NCBI RefSeq assembly: GCF_001761545.1
Contig: NZ_CP017326.1
Location: 682,001 to 746,000 of the forward strand
Origin: Weissella soli
Lineage (GTDB): Bacteria; Bacillota; Bacilli; Lactobacillales; Lactobacillaceae
Length of the DNA: 64,000 nucleotides
Reading direction: 5' to 3'
In this document: positions 49,647 to 58,574 of the stretch, piece by piece
How the letters are laid out: each line of letters begins with the position of its first letter
How positions within the stretch are numbered: position 1 is the first letter of the stretch
The notes under the pieces: model-generated
Told to the model about the DNA's origin: nothing
The model's database searches: none
What the model saw: only the letters and a program-made list of their open reading frames with translations
Translations under genes and position numbers: made by a program

Positions 49647-51401
49647 CTATTTTAATAGAAACAGTTCTTCAATTTTACTTTCCAAAATTTCTTGACGATT
49701 CTGTAACTCATCAATACCAAATATGTTTTGGTTTTTATCAATGGATTCATTCAAAAATAACCCTAATGAAAGACCAACAAGTTTCCCATCAATTGTCAAA
49801 TTTTTCTTTTCTTCAAATGAACGGTTCCCCATTTCCGAATTATATGGGGTTAATGTCAAATTCCCTAATTTATGAACATTTTCAATTTGAATTTCTTCAG
49901 CTTGTCCGCGATCAGTTGGACTAATTGCATCCTTCCAAGAATCTGATAGGTTTTTCCCTTGTGGAATAATATGTTCAATCGACCACCTTAGATTTTTATT
50001 ATTGTCATATTCGTCAAGCGTATCAACCGTGGCTTTATCAAAATATTTACCAAATTCTCGCTCAAGTACAATCAAAATGAATCGAGCTGTTCTTTTATTT
50101 TTATCATAAATTCCTTCTTGTAAAGCAAGCTTGACAGCCTCAAATTTGGGTTGAATTCCAACTAACTTATCATGTATTCGCTGAATAAGCTCCTCTGATC
50201 GCCAATCACTCTCTGAAATTTCTTTTCGTAAATTATTCATTGCAGCTCTCATGTTCGATGCTTTAGGCGTTAGTGCAATATTTCTCATTACATAAAGTTT
50301 GATTAAATCGGCGATAATTTGATTGAATTGCTCATCTGTTAACTCATACTTTTCTTGGTTTTCTAATAAGTTTAAGACGAGAGGATAACTTGTTGTAGCA
50401 TCTAGTTTTGCGAGCCCTGAAAGTGACCAGCTATAAACCTTTTCATTATTTGCAACTCTATTATATAACTTTGCTCGTTTAATTAAGGTATCTATATAGC
50501 AACTTCCAGCCTTTTTGAATATCTTTTCATATTCCTTGACTATTTTCCCCTTAGTTAAACTTGAAGTTGTCGTTGTTTCGAATGCATCATAATTATTAAG
50601 CACAAAAGATGTTATTTTTGCTGTATCAATATCTTCGTTCTCATTATCGGTAAAAACATCTTGTAATTGTTGCCATTTAGCTATTTGTCCACCCATTGAA
50701 AGATATACGTTTTTTAATAGATCCAATGGTGTAAGTGGAACTCCTTTTGAATTTAGACTAGCAAAAACTTGATATGCATCGGATAATTCTGGTACTGAAA
50801 TTTGTAATAATTCTATATTACTTAGTTTTTTATAGAAGCTAAAAACATCATTGGCACTTTCAAACTTTGAAAATAATTCCTCGTTTATATATTTATAACG
50901 TTTATATAAAAAATGTCTTCCCCAGGCCCCAGCGGATTGATGATTTAATACTTTAACTAAATCTTCCCATATCTGCTGATCTTTATCTAGTAATACCAGG
51001 CGAACATTCGACTTATTTTCTACTGAGTCATCATCTGATTCATCTAAAAGTAATTGTCGCTTAATATCCGATTGAGTTTGAATTAATTTATCCAAACTTG
51101 GATCTGTATTATCCATCTCTTTTCGATATTCAGATAGTTTTTCATATGTTGCCAGTAACATTAATGATAGGGTTGTCAGGCGTTGTTGACCATCTATCAC
51201 ATTGTTATCGCCATTATCTGAATTAATCAGCAAATTTCCTACATAATACCCAGTATCTTCAGCTAAAATGTCATCAAAAAGTGTTTCAATTTGTTCATCT
51301 TTCCATGAATAGTTGCGTTGATAAACAGGTATTAAATATTTATTATCACTGTTAAATTGAAAAATGGTGGCTAACGTTTTTGTCTCTGGAGTAATTTTCA
51401 T
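49647..51401 (-). CDS. DUF262/DUF1524 (GmrSD-like) protein, putative defence nuclease
   Basis: 584-aa protein. The N-terminal DUF262 (GmrS-type, ParB-like) domain shows IPVYQRNYSWK near 22-32, YYVGNLLI and IDGQQRLTTLSLM near 68-80. The C-terminal DUF1524 HNH-type nuclease has WSIEHIIPQG near 483-492 and HKLGNLTLTPYNSEMGNRSF near 521-540. In GmrSD, SspE and related proteins this pair uses NTPs and cuts modified phage DNA. No partner methylase or modification gene lies beside it. AT-rich relative to the housekeeping half of the window, suggesting horizontal origin. AAGGA precedes the ATG. Confidence 0.87.
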   Translation of the reverse strand: MKITPETKTLATIFQFNSDNKYLIPVYQRNYSWKDEQIETLFDDILAEDTGYYVGNLLINSDNGDNNVIDGQQRLTTLSLMLLATYEKLSEYRKEMDNTDPSLDKLIQTQSDIKRQLLLDESDDDSVENKSNVRLVLLDKDQQIWEDLVKVLNHQSAGAWGRHFLYKRYKYINEELFSKFESANDVFSFYKKLSNIELLQISVPELSDAYQVFASLNSKGVPLTPLDLLKNVYLSMGGQIAKWQQLQDVFTDNENEDIDTAKITSFVLNNYDAFETTTTSSLTKGKIVKEYEKIFKKAGSCYIDTLIKRAKLYNRVANNEKVYSWSLSGLAKLDATTSYPLVLNLLENQEKYELTDEQFNQIIADLIKLYVMRNIALTPKASNMRAAMNNLRKEISESDWRSEELIQRIHDKLVGIQPKFEAVKLALQEGIYDKNKRTARFILIVLEREFGKYFDKATVDTLDEYDNNKNLRWSIEHIIPQGKNLSDSWKDAISPTDRGQAEEIQIENVHKLGNLTLTPYNSEMGNRSFEEKKNLTIDGKLVGLSLGLFLNESIDKNQNIFGIDELQNRQEILESKIEELFLLK

Positions 51402-51656
51402 GATTATCCTTACCTAAATATTGTTTTACTATATATTAGATCACAATTCACCTTACATTGCACGAAAAATACAACTTATTTAGCCAATCAAATTTTTCCT
51501 ACTTTATAATGATGATCGTTGATATTTCTTTCTCCAGATTGACACTGTTTGTTCATAAATATTTCTTGACACAGGCCATATCGTCGGAACTTATTGAAAG
51601 TCTAAACCTATCTTTTTTAAAGGCAACATGTACAATTAAGAACGAACGGATACCAT
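51402..51656. other. AT-rich intergenic region between DUF262 and SDR genes
   Basis: No convincing gene. A 79-codon plus-strand frame here runs into the repeat region and has no ribosome site or recognisable domain. The DUF262 promoter should lie near 51410-51470 on the minus strand but is not clear. Confidence 0.45.
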
Positions 51657-51707
51657 ACAATAAAACAACCCTCACAATAAAACAACCCTCACAATAAAAC
51701 AACCCTC
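51657..51707 (+). repeat. Three perfect tandem copies of a 17-bp terminator arm
   Basis: ACAATAAAACAACCCTC at 51657-51673, 51674-51690 and 51691-51707, identical. The third copy pairs with the single complementary arm at 51723-51740. Confidence 0.95.
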
Positions 51708-51740
51708 AACTTTTGATTGTTGGTTGAAGGTTGTTTTATT
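51693..51740 (-). terminator. Terminator of the SDR gene with triplicated distal arm
   Basis: Arm 51723-51740 pairs with 51693-51710 (17 of 18 bases); on the minus strand the distal arm ends in GTTTTATT. Copies 1 and 2 of the repeat offer alternative distal arms. Confidence 0.7.
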
Positions 51741-51756
51741 ATCTATTTGTATCGCA

Positions 51757-52512
51757 TTAACAACTGAATGCAGTAAGTGCTCCATCAAGAACCAGCATGT
51801 GGCCTGAAACATATGATGCTTCGTCGCTGGCCAAGAACAGAGAACCATTGGCGATTTCTTTTGCAGAACCTGTACGCTTCATTGGTACGCTTGGCAAAAC
51901 AGCCTTTTCGAAATCACTACCCTCTTCGACCATTTCAGAACGTGTCAATCCTGGTGCCAAAGAATTTACGCGGATGTTATCACCAGCCAATGCAACGGCC
52001 ATTGATTCAGTCATATGCTTGACAGCAGCCTTAGATGTTGAGTAGCTAATGTTAAATGGCATTGGTTGACGTGCGCCTACAGAAGCAGTGTTGATAATGC
52101 TACCTGCACCTTGCTTCTTCATGTAAGGTGTAACCAATTGGATCATTGTTAAGTATGACGTCACATTGACGTTAAACATGTGATTAAATTCTTCTGTTGG
52201 ATCAATTTCATCAAGTGGTGTTGTGGCAAGAATACCAGCATTATTGTTCAAGATATCAATGCGTCCATATTTTTCAATTGTTGTATTAACAACATTTTCC
52301 AAATCTTCTTTTTTAGTAGAATCAGCTTGAATGAACAAGCATTCACCACCATTATCATTGATAGCCTTCTCGATCTCTCGCCCCTTCTCTTCACGGCGTC
52401 CAGTCATAACGACCTTAGCACCTTCTGCAGCGTAAAGCTCTGTAATCGCCTTACCAATGCCACTCGTTCCACCGACAACAATCGCGATCTTGTTTTCTAA
52501 TCTGTTTGACAT
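51757..52512 (-). CDS. SDR-family oxidoreductase
   Basis: 251-aa classical short-chain dehydrogenase: VGGTSGIGKA near 13-22 (dinucleotide binding), NNNAGIL near 88-94, Ser in NTASVGARQ near 140, YSTSKAAV catalytic Tyr/Lys near 155-162, and LAPGLTRSEM. GRREEKG after strand beta-2 suggests preference for NADP. Substrate unknown; of the same fold as ButA but clearly a different subgroup. AGAGGTG precedes the ATG. Promoter with an overlapping inverted repeat upstream suggests regulated expression. Confidence 0.86.
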   Translation of the reverse strand: MSNRLENKIAIVVGGTSGIGKAITELYAAEGAKVVMTGRREEKGREIEKAINDNGGECLFIQADSTKKEDLENVVNTTIEKYGRIDILNNNAGILATTPLDEIDPTEEFNHMFNVNVTSYLTMIQLVTPYMKKQGAGSIINTASVGARQPMPFNISYSTSKAAVKHMTESMAVALAGDNIRVNSLAPGLTRSEMVEEGSDFEKAVLPSVPMKRTGSAKEIANGSLFLASDEASYVSGHMLVLDGALTAFSC

Positions 52513-52565
52513 ATCAATTCACCTCTGTTTTAAAATATTATTTATTTGCTTTTGACTATGTCTAA

Positions 52566-52595
52566 AGTATAGCGCATTGTTCAAATATGAGCAAT
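52566..52595 (-). promoter_or_regulatory. SDR promoter with overlapping operator
   Basis: Minus strand TTGCTC (52589-52594), 17-bp spacer, TATACT (52566-52571). The plus-strand 20-mer ATTGTTCAAATATGAGCAAT (52576-52595) is an imperfect inverted repeat covering the -35 and spacer, a likely repressor site. An almost identical promoter/operator lies at 60912-60941. Confidence 0.7.
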
Positions 52596-52727
52596 GCATT
52601 CTGTTCATTTATTACCTTTATAAAAGCAATCATGATTATTTTCATAAATAAATAGATGATTTAGTGTTATTATTCACATTATGGAACTCTCAAATAATAT
52701 TGAAATTAACTATCTTTTAGATAGCAC

Positions 52728-52762
52728 AAAAATAGCCACCAATCATCTTGATTAGTGGCTAT
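52728..52762 (-). terminator. Terminator of the permease-DsrE unit
   Basis: ATAGCCACCAATC / GATTAGTGGCTAT with one wobble; on the minus strand followed by TTTTTG. Repeated at 61074-61108. Confidence 0.85.
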
Positions 52763-52788
52763 GACATGCGGTTTATTTTTGCTGAAAA

Positions 52789-53124
52789 TCAAGGCTTGAT
52801 ATAGCTATAGCCTTGCTGTTGCTTAAGCGCTAGTTCCACCACTCCTGATGGCACGACCACTGCTACTGCGTCTTGTAAGTCTGCTGTAGCGATTTGGCGT
52901 TGATCGAGTGAATTTTGGCAAACGGCAATCTTGATATTATGATCAATCATCGCTATGAAATTAACATCAGACGCTTTAATCGCTTGTTCTACAGCTTCAC
53001 CATTAATCAATAACTCGATCGTACCAGTCGAACCAGTTTCGCTGTACCACTCATTCATATGTTTGAGATTAGATAACACGGTTGGCCACTTGATTGTCTC
53101 GTCAATATGAAAAATAACATCCAT
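52789..53124 (-). CDS. DsrE-like small protein
   Basis: 111-aa DsrE/DsrF-like protein: MDVIFHIDETIKW, a central LLINGEAVEQAI strand-helix, IKIAVCQNSL with one cysteine near 70, and a C-terminal IATADLQDAVAVVVPSGVVEL. The family contains sulfur-relay (TusD-like) and uncharacterised proteins; the single Cys could be a redox or sulfur carrier site. TAGGAG lies before the ATG. It follows the amino-acid permease gene after 65 bases in the same direction, so the two are probably co-transcribed. A frameshifted near copy lies at 61135-61469 and a third 3' fragment at 54622. Confidence 0.8.
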   Translation of the reverse strand: MDVIFHIDETIKWPTVLSNLKHMNEWYSETGSTGTIELLINGEAVEQAIKASDVNFIAMIDHNIKIAVCQNSLDQRQIATADLQDAVAVVVPSGVVELALKQQQGYSYIKP

Positions 53125-53189
53125 GGTTGATTTCTCCTAATGTCACTTTTTAGCAACTTCCCCATCAAAACCTTTTCGATTTTCAATAT

Positions 53190-54479
53190 TTAGTAGTTGT
53201 GTGGTTGCTGTTTCAAATTCCAATAATAAACACCTGCACCTAATATGCCAAACCCAATGCCTACCAAAACTGTCATCAAAGAAAACGTCGTGAACAAGTA
53301 GGCAACTACGATCAGTGTCAAATACGTTAGCCATTTTCCACCAGGTAATTGATAGCCTTTCGGTAATGAATCATCGTGACGTAATTTCAATGATGAAAAA
53401 ATTGTGCCTAAATACTGCATAAAGTCACTCAACACGATTAATTTAATCAAAAACAGATAGCTACCACTTAACAGCAGACCACCTGCGATCGTCATTGTTA
53501 CTAAAATAGCCAAAACGGGGGCGCCAAACTTGTTGGTAATTGCTAATTTTGCCGGTAAAAAACCATGTTCACTGGCCATTGAAGCCAATTCAATGGGCGA
53601 GTTAAAGGAATTAGCGATGGCTACCCCAATGATTGATAATGTCATGCCAGTAATAATCACTGTGCGGCCAGGACGACCCATGATGGTGCCGATGATATCT
53701 GCAACTGGCAATGATGAATGCACCAGGCTAGTGCCAAGAACTGTCACGGCCACTAGCTGCATGAGGACAAAGATGGCGGTTGTCACCAACATCACGGTCA
53801 AAATAGCGCGTGGTAACATTTTGCCAGGATTTTTCATCTCCTTAGCCGCAATTGGAATGAGAGAAAAGCCAGTAAACATATAGAATGCATTCCCAAAAGC
53901 CCCAGAAAAATTAGTAACTTGTGGCGTGTGCGTCATTGTAATATTATCAGCCTGTCCTAATGCTAACCAGGTTGCCACAGCGATAAACACTGCCGCAATC
54001 ACGAGAATTTTAATCAAACTTGCTACATCATCAACGTAACTTGAAATACCTGTACCAAATAAATTGATGATAATCAGGATGGCCATAATTGTAATTGTCA
54101 AAGTATTATAGATAAATGGTTGCGCCACTATTGGCACGATCCCAGACAAGGTCTTTAAAAAGGCCGCAGATTCAGCGCTGATTGTGATTACCCCAAACAG
54201 CCAGCCAAACCAACCAACTAAGAATCCAGGAAATCGTCCAAACGCCTGATAAGTATATGTCCATGCTCCCCCATCATCATCAATTTTTGAGGACATTACC
54301 GCATAATGCATAGCTATCAACGTTGCTGCAATACCAGCTAGAATAATGGCAAGGATAGTTAAATTCCCACCCTGCTCATATAAAGTACTCGGCAAGAGAA
54401 ATAGTCCTCCTCCAATTACACCATTAATCCCTAGCAAAACAACACTGGCGAAACCCATTTGTTTTTTATTCCATGCCAT
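53190..54479 (-). CDS. APC-family amino-acid permease
   Basis: 429-aa transporter with about 12 membrane segments. The first helix GFASVVLLGINGVIGGGLFLLP carries the GxG unwound motif typical of amino acid-polyamine-organocation transporters, and the GWLFGVITISAESAAFL and GFSLIPIAAKEMKNPG segments (the latter near 205-220) match the family. Substrate not determinable; some similarity in style to LAB permeases next to decarboxylases, but no decarboxylase lies here. Ribosome site is weak. The DsrE gene follows. Confidence 0.85.
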   Translation of the reverse strand: MAWNKKQMGFASVVLLGINGVIGGGLFLLPSTLYEQGGNLTILAIILAGIAATLIAMHYAVMSSKIDDDGGAWTYTYQAFGRFPGFLVGWFGWLFGVITISAESAAFLKTLSGIVPIVAQPFIYNTLTITIMAILIIINLFGTGISSYVDDVASLIKILVIAAVFIAVATWLALGQADNITMTHTPQVTNFSGAFGNAFYMFTGFSLIPIAAKEMKNPGKMLPRAILTVMLVTTAIFVLMQLVAVTVLGTSLVHSSLPVADIIGTIMGRPGRTVIITGMTLSIIGVAIANSFNSPIELASMASEHGFLPAKLAITNKFGAPVLAILVTMTIAGGLLLSGSYLFLIKLIVLSDFMQYLGTIFSSLKLRHDDSLPKGYQLPGGKWLTYLTLIVVAYLFTTFSLMTVLVGIGFGILGAGVYYWNLKQQPHNY

Positions 54480-54583
54480 ATTTATATACCGCTTTCATTT
54501 AAACAAGGTATTTAATTTAGATTTTGGACATAACTCATTGTAACACTTGAATGAATTCTCAAATAATATAGAAAACGCACACT

Positions 54584-54621
54584 GAAATAGCCGCGAAATG
54601 ATATCATTTCGCGGCTATTTC
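54584..54621. terminator. Palindromic terminator between the glycosylation operon and permease gene
   Basis: Perfect 38-base palindrome made of GAAATAGCCGCGAAATGAT and its complement. On the minus strand it would end the glycosylation operon; the T run is short. Confidence 0.65.
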
Positions 54622-54697
54622 ATGTGGTCTATTTTTGCTGATAAATTCAGGCTTAGTATAGCTATGATCTTGGTGTTAATTAAGCGCTAATTCCATG
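54622..54697 (-). pseudogene. 3' fragment of a third DsrE-like copy
   Basis: The stretch reading GGTCTATTTTTGCTGATAAA and on to TTAAGCGCTAATTCCA aligns base by base, with scattered changes, to the 3' end of the DsrE gene at 52764-52845. The rest of the gene is absent; the next gene stop (54699) begins right at the break. Confidence 0.7.
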
Positions 54698-54698
54698 A

Positions 54699-56552
54699 CT
54701 AATCAACTTTGACCAAATGATTATTTTCAACTTTATACATACCGGTACGAATGTGTTGATGGTAGACCTTCCGAGTCATCGTCGAAAAGGTACTATGCCA
54801 TTCCGGAATCACAATATAGTCATATGAATTGACCGTTTGTTTGAAGTCCGCAGCTGACATCATGAAATTCTCCCGAGCAGTAACGTTGCCATCAAAGAAA
54901 TAGTAACGGCCAACTAGTTCCGTATACTGACTTTTAACCATGTCTTTATGCGGATCAACAATTAGAACTTTCTTATTATTTAACCGATACTGCGGTTTAG
55001 CAATTTGTGTTAGTTCAACCGGCAATGTGTGCATATTTTGTTCATTACTAAATTCAGTACCATTTAATTCGGAAAGCATCAAAATAGTTGCAAAGACAAA
55101 TAGGATGAATGCCGTCCATTGATAGATCTGCTTACTGATGACTGAGCTATATGAATAAAAGTTACGTTGTTCAATATTTGGTTCATAAAAGGCATAATCG
55201 ATGGCAATCGTAATTGCCATGGCTCCTACTAACAAATTAAATACCACAATGCTAGACATATAGCGCTCAAAGCCCGCTAAGACGATTGCCTCAGGATAGG
55301 GCATCGAGACAACATACATCGCGTAAATACTCAAATAATAGGCTACCATGATCACATCTAAGGCAATTAATACCTTCAAAAGGATATTTTGTTTATGCAA
55401 GCCAAACTTTAGGACTGCCCAAATGATGATGAGAGTCAGGTTGACTAACAAAAAACCTATCGATGATAACGAATTCAAACTAAATACCTGAGTTGTCATT
55501 TTATGAGCAATCACGGTAAACATCTGTTGCCCCTCATGAGTCACTTGACTTTCGTAGGCTTGTAAGCTGATTTCATGTTTGGACACACCAGCAAAGGTCT
55601 GGGCCACATGGTTCTGCCACCAATAAAATGGTAGGTAGCCCAGGATCAATGATAACCCTGTGAAGCCCAGCGCTTGACGTATTTTCAGAATTGATTTTTG
55701 GTGCGTACTATTCTTGATGATTTGATAGCACAAATAGATCGCTAGTATGACTGCATAGAACATACCAGAATTTTTGCTTAACAACAGCACCGCAATAAAA
55801 ATAGTCGTATGGGTGATCTGCAGTGCTAGTTTGCGGCGGTAGATATATATACCAACAATACCCACTATCGCCAGGAGTGGTAACACAAAATCAACCAGTA
55901 GGTTATTGAGTCGAATGGAAATGTTAAAAATCAAAGCCACTGCAATAGCGGCAGCAATAATAAATGTATTCAAAGCACGAGTACGATCACGCACCATGCC
56001 AAACATCGCATAGAGGGCACTCCAAATCAGAAGAAATTGCCCAATTAACATATTACCTGCTGAGAAACCTACCCAGGTCACAAAATGAGTGATAAATAAG
56101 GCTAACGCTGGTGGATAAGAAGTAAAAGTCACGAGTGACTGATGTGCGACTGGTAAATGTCCTTCAAATACCATATATTTGACAATCGTTGCCCAATGCG
56201 AATAATTGTCATAATGAATTAACGGACTTTTTGCCAACACGACGATAAAAGCAATCCCGAACAACACCATCCAGATATCAAAGTAGTGCACACTTTCTTT
56301 TTGATACGCCTTAACATCTGGTTGCCGGATATACTCAACCAATGACCAAATAAAGAACAAACCGCCTAAACTGGTCACGCCGATAATGCCTGCTTGTAAA
56401 AAATCCAACATCGCAAAGGCATACAGCATTAAAATTTGGATCGCCATCGTTGTAATCCAGGCCAGATAACGCGTCACCCCCATCTTTTTTAAAACAAAAT
56501 TATATCCATTTAAGGATAGAAAAAAGAACAACGTCCCTAAAATATTCAACAT
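54699..56552 (-). CDS. Polytopic membrane protein, putative GT-C glycosyltransferase
   Basis: 617-aa membrane protein with about a dozen hydrophobic segments and a C-terminal soluble part (about 510-617, DYIVIPEWHSTFSTM). An early extracellular loop reads HYDNYSHWATIVKYMVFEGH near residues 110-130; an acidic residue in this first large loop is typical of GT-C transferases that use polyprenyl-phosphate sugars. This assignment is inference from topology and neighbours. Last gene of a three-gene operon. Start at 56552 is favoured because GAAAGGA lies 9 bases upstream; in-frame ATGs at 56570 and 56558 exist. Confidence 0.7.
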   Translation of the reverse strand: MLNILGTLFFFLSLNGYNFVLKKMGVTRYLAWITTMAIQILMLYAFAMLDFLQAGIIGVTSLGGLFFIWSLVEYIRQPDVKAYQKESVHYFDIWMVLFGIAFIVVLAKSPLIHYDNYSHWATIVKYMVFEGHLPVAHQSLVTFTSYPPALALFITHFVTWVGFSAGNMLIGQFLLIWSALYAMFGMVRDRTRALNTFIIAAAIAVALIFNISIRLNNLLVDFVLPLLAIVGIVGIYIYRRKLALQITHTTIFIAVLLLSKNSGMFYAVILAIYLCYQIIKNSTHQKSILKIRQALGFTGLSLILGYLPFYWWQNHVAQTFAGVSKHEISLQAYESQVTHEGQQMFTVIAHKMTTQVFSLNSLSSIGFLLVNLTLIIIWAVLKFGLHKQNILLKVLIALDVIMVAYYLSIYAMYVVSMPYPEAIVLAGFERYMSSIVVFNLLVGAMAITIAIDYAFYEPNIEQRNFYSYSSVISKQIYQWTAFILFVFATILMLSELNGTEFSNEQNMHTLPVELTQIAKPQYRLNNKKVLIVDPHKDMVKSQYTELVGRYYFFDGNVTARENFMMSAADFKQTVNSYDYIVIPEWHSTFSTMTRKVYHQHIRTGMYKVENNHLVKVD

Positions 56553-56571
56553 TGTCATCTGTCCTTTCATG

Positions 56572-58569
56572 TTAACTCAGATGTAGTAAACGCCTTACCT
56601 GCTGACGCCAAAGGTTTATCTTCTGGCGCCACTGGCCGCCTCGAATTTGGAGATTGATTTGCAGTGTATCAAATGGTGTGATCCAACCATCCTGTTCGGA
56701 TGGCAAAAGTTTATTAGTCCCATCATAAATTAATTGAAGGTGTCGATTTGCGGTTTCTGGTGATGCTGACATGGTTGCACCATATAGCGTCACCTTATTT
56801 TCGATTAGAATTCTAATAATGGACCCACTAATTTCAATTGGTTGATTCTCATAATAAAGGATACCCGAAAAGTCTTGATCAACTGCCATCCCATTTTTTG
56901 AAGAAGCAAAATGAAATAAGATTCCACTTTCCGACAAATCGTCGATCTCAATTGCACGCGCAGTTTCTCCATTATCGATGTAAATTTTGCCAGTGGTTTT
57001 ACGAGCAAATCTTTCACTGTTACGATAATTAGTACGATTTAACGCCACGAAGATACTAAACGTTAAGTTGGCGAAATGCAATAATAGCCAAAAAGTGATG
57101 ATACTACCCATCATAATTTCTGAACCCCACTTGCCATAATTGAATTTAACAATCGCAAATAACGTGATGATCCATAACATTAAATGTGGCAGAACATAGA
57201 TGCGATCAATAATTGATGCTTCTGCGTTCTTAATTGTCACCTTAAACTTTTTTGCCTTGATGCCCAGGGTCTCAAGGATAATTGGAATAAACAGATACGG
57301 TGCAAAAAAGGTTTCCTGCACTTCACCCCAGAATTCAGTCCGAATGTGATTTGGCGAAATACTTAGCGCATAGTGTAACAGAAAATAGCCAGGTGCCCAT
57401 AGCACGAGTAACAGCCAAAAATTGGCATTCACCACTTGTACTTTGAAAAGAGCATAAAGTACGGGTGCAGCAATATAAACTAACCGTCGTGCAAATGACC
57501 ACCAGTAGAGATATGAATTAATTAAAATGACACGATTCATAAATGAAATGTTTGGATTAGTAAAGATATGCAAGTTTCGCGTACTTTGCATCACCCCCCG
57601 CCCCCAACGAACGCGTTGTTTGATAACACCTTTGACGTCCAACGGGGTCGTCCCGGCAGATTCTGGCAGGATTGTTGAAATACTGGCATACCCAGCAATA
57701 TTAATTTTGGCGCCCAGCTCAAAATCTTCCGTTAAAGTATCTGTGGGGAAGCCCCCCGCCTCATCAACCGCTTGCCGTAAGAAAATAGCATTCGAACCAG
57801 TAAAAATGGCCCCATCATTGGCACCGTTCAGGACATTAATATCACGTGAAAAGAAGTCTTGTTCATTTGAAATTGATTTACCAGAAAATAAATTGTGTTG
57901 AAAAATATCAACATGATAAAAACTTTGCGGTGTTTGCAGAAAACCCAGAGGCTTAACTTGATCTTCGTCGTTGGCTAAATCATCAATGTTTTTTGTGAAA
58001 AATGGGACACTATGCTCCAAGAAAGTTGAAAATGGAATCATGTCTGCATCAAAAATCACAAATAATGGTGAATGCAACTGCTTTAAAGCATGGTTGATAT
58101 TGCCAGACTTTGCCTCAGTATTATTCGTCATACCAATATACTGCACGCCATATGCTTCTGCTAACTCACGAACTGCCGGGCGATTCCCATCATCAGCAAT
58201 CACCACATGAACTTTACTCTTATCCGGATATTTTAAAAAAGTAGCGGCATTAATGGTCTTTTGCAACAATGCTAGCTCTTCATTATGCGTCACGATGATG
58301 ACATCAACCTCAGGAACTATTTGATGAGGCATAAATTTTGGAATACTGGTCTTTGCCTGCAATTTACCCGTACTAGAAATGCGCAAAATTAATAGTAAAA
58401 AGGCGGTGGCATTGGAAATGATCTCATTACCGACTAGCAAGAGCGCAAAAATTAAAACGAAAATATTCGTTTGCCATGGAATGGTGAAAAAAATACGCCA
58501 AATTAAATAAATCGTGACTAACACCACTGAGACAATATATAGTAATTTTCTTTTTTTCGATATTTTCAT
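56572..58569 (-). CDS. Processive GT2 glycosyltransferase (cellulose-synthase-like) with PilZ domain
   Basis: 665-aa membrane synthase of the BcsA type. Two N-terminal helices (10-30, 35-65), then the GT2 domain with VIVTHNEE near 92-99, VVIADDGN, IFDADMIPF near 173-181, TLTEDFELGAK near 276-286 and QRVRWGRG (QxxRW) near 317-324: the full processive-synthase set. Further membrane helices follow, then a PilZ domain from about 530 with YRNSERFARK (RxxxR) and DDLSESG (DxSxxG), the c-di-GMP-binding signature. Product sugar unknown. Ends 19 bases before the next gene start and follows the GT2-GtrA gene by 5 bases. Confidence 0.88.
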   Translation of the reverse strand: MKISKKRKLLYIVSVVLVTIYLIWRIFFTIPWQTNIFVLIFALLLVGNEIISNATAFLLLILRISSTGKLQAKTSIPKFMPHQIVPEVDVIIVTHNEELALLQKTINAATFLKYPDKSKVHVVIADDGNRPAVRELAEAYGVQYIGMTNNTEAKSGNINHALKQLHSPLFVIFDADMIPFSTFLEHSVPFFTKNIDDLANDEDQVKPLGFLQTPQSFYHVDIFQHNLFSGKSISNEQDFFSRDINVLNGANDGAIFTGSNAIFLRQAVDEAGGFPTDTLTEDFELGAKINIAGYASISTILPESAGTTPLDVKGVIKQRVRWGRGVMQSTRNLHIFTNPNISFMNRVILINSYLYWWSFARRLVYIAAPVLYALFKVQVVNANFWLLLVLWAPGYFLLHYALSISPNHIRTEFWGEVQETFFAPYLFIPIILETLGIKAKKFKVTIKNAEASIIDRIYVLPHLMLWIITLFAIVKFNYGKWGSEIMMGSIITFWLLLHFANLTFSIFVALNRTNYRNSERFARKTTGKIYIDNGETARAIEIDDLSESGILFHFASSKNGMAVDQDFSGILYYENQPIEISGSIIRILIENKVTLYGATMSASPETANRHLQLIYDGTNKLLPSEQDGWITPFDTLQINLQIRGGQWRQKINLWRQQVRRLLHLS

Positions 58570-58574
58570 TGTGT

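Noticed and set aside
51458-51697. 79-codon plus-strand frame between the DUF262 and SDR genes
   Set aside because: No ribosome binding site, no recognisable domain, and it runs through the 17-bp tandem repeats.
51657-51707. Three direct repeats considered as a mini CRISPR array
   Set aside because: The 17-bp units are directly adjacent with no spacers, and they complement the terminator arm at 51723-51740; no cas genes are nearby.
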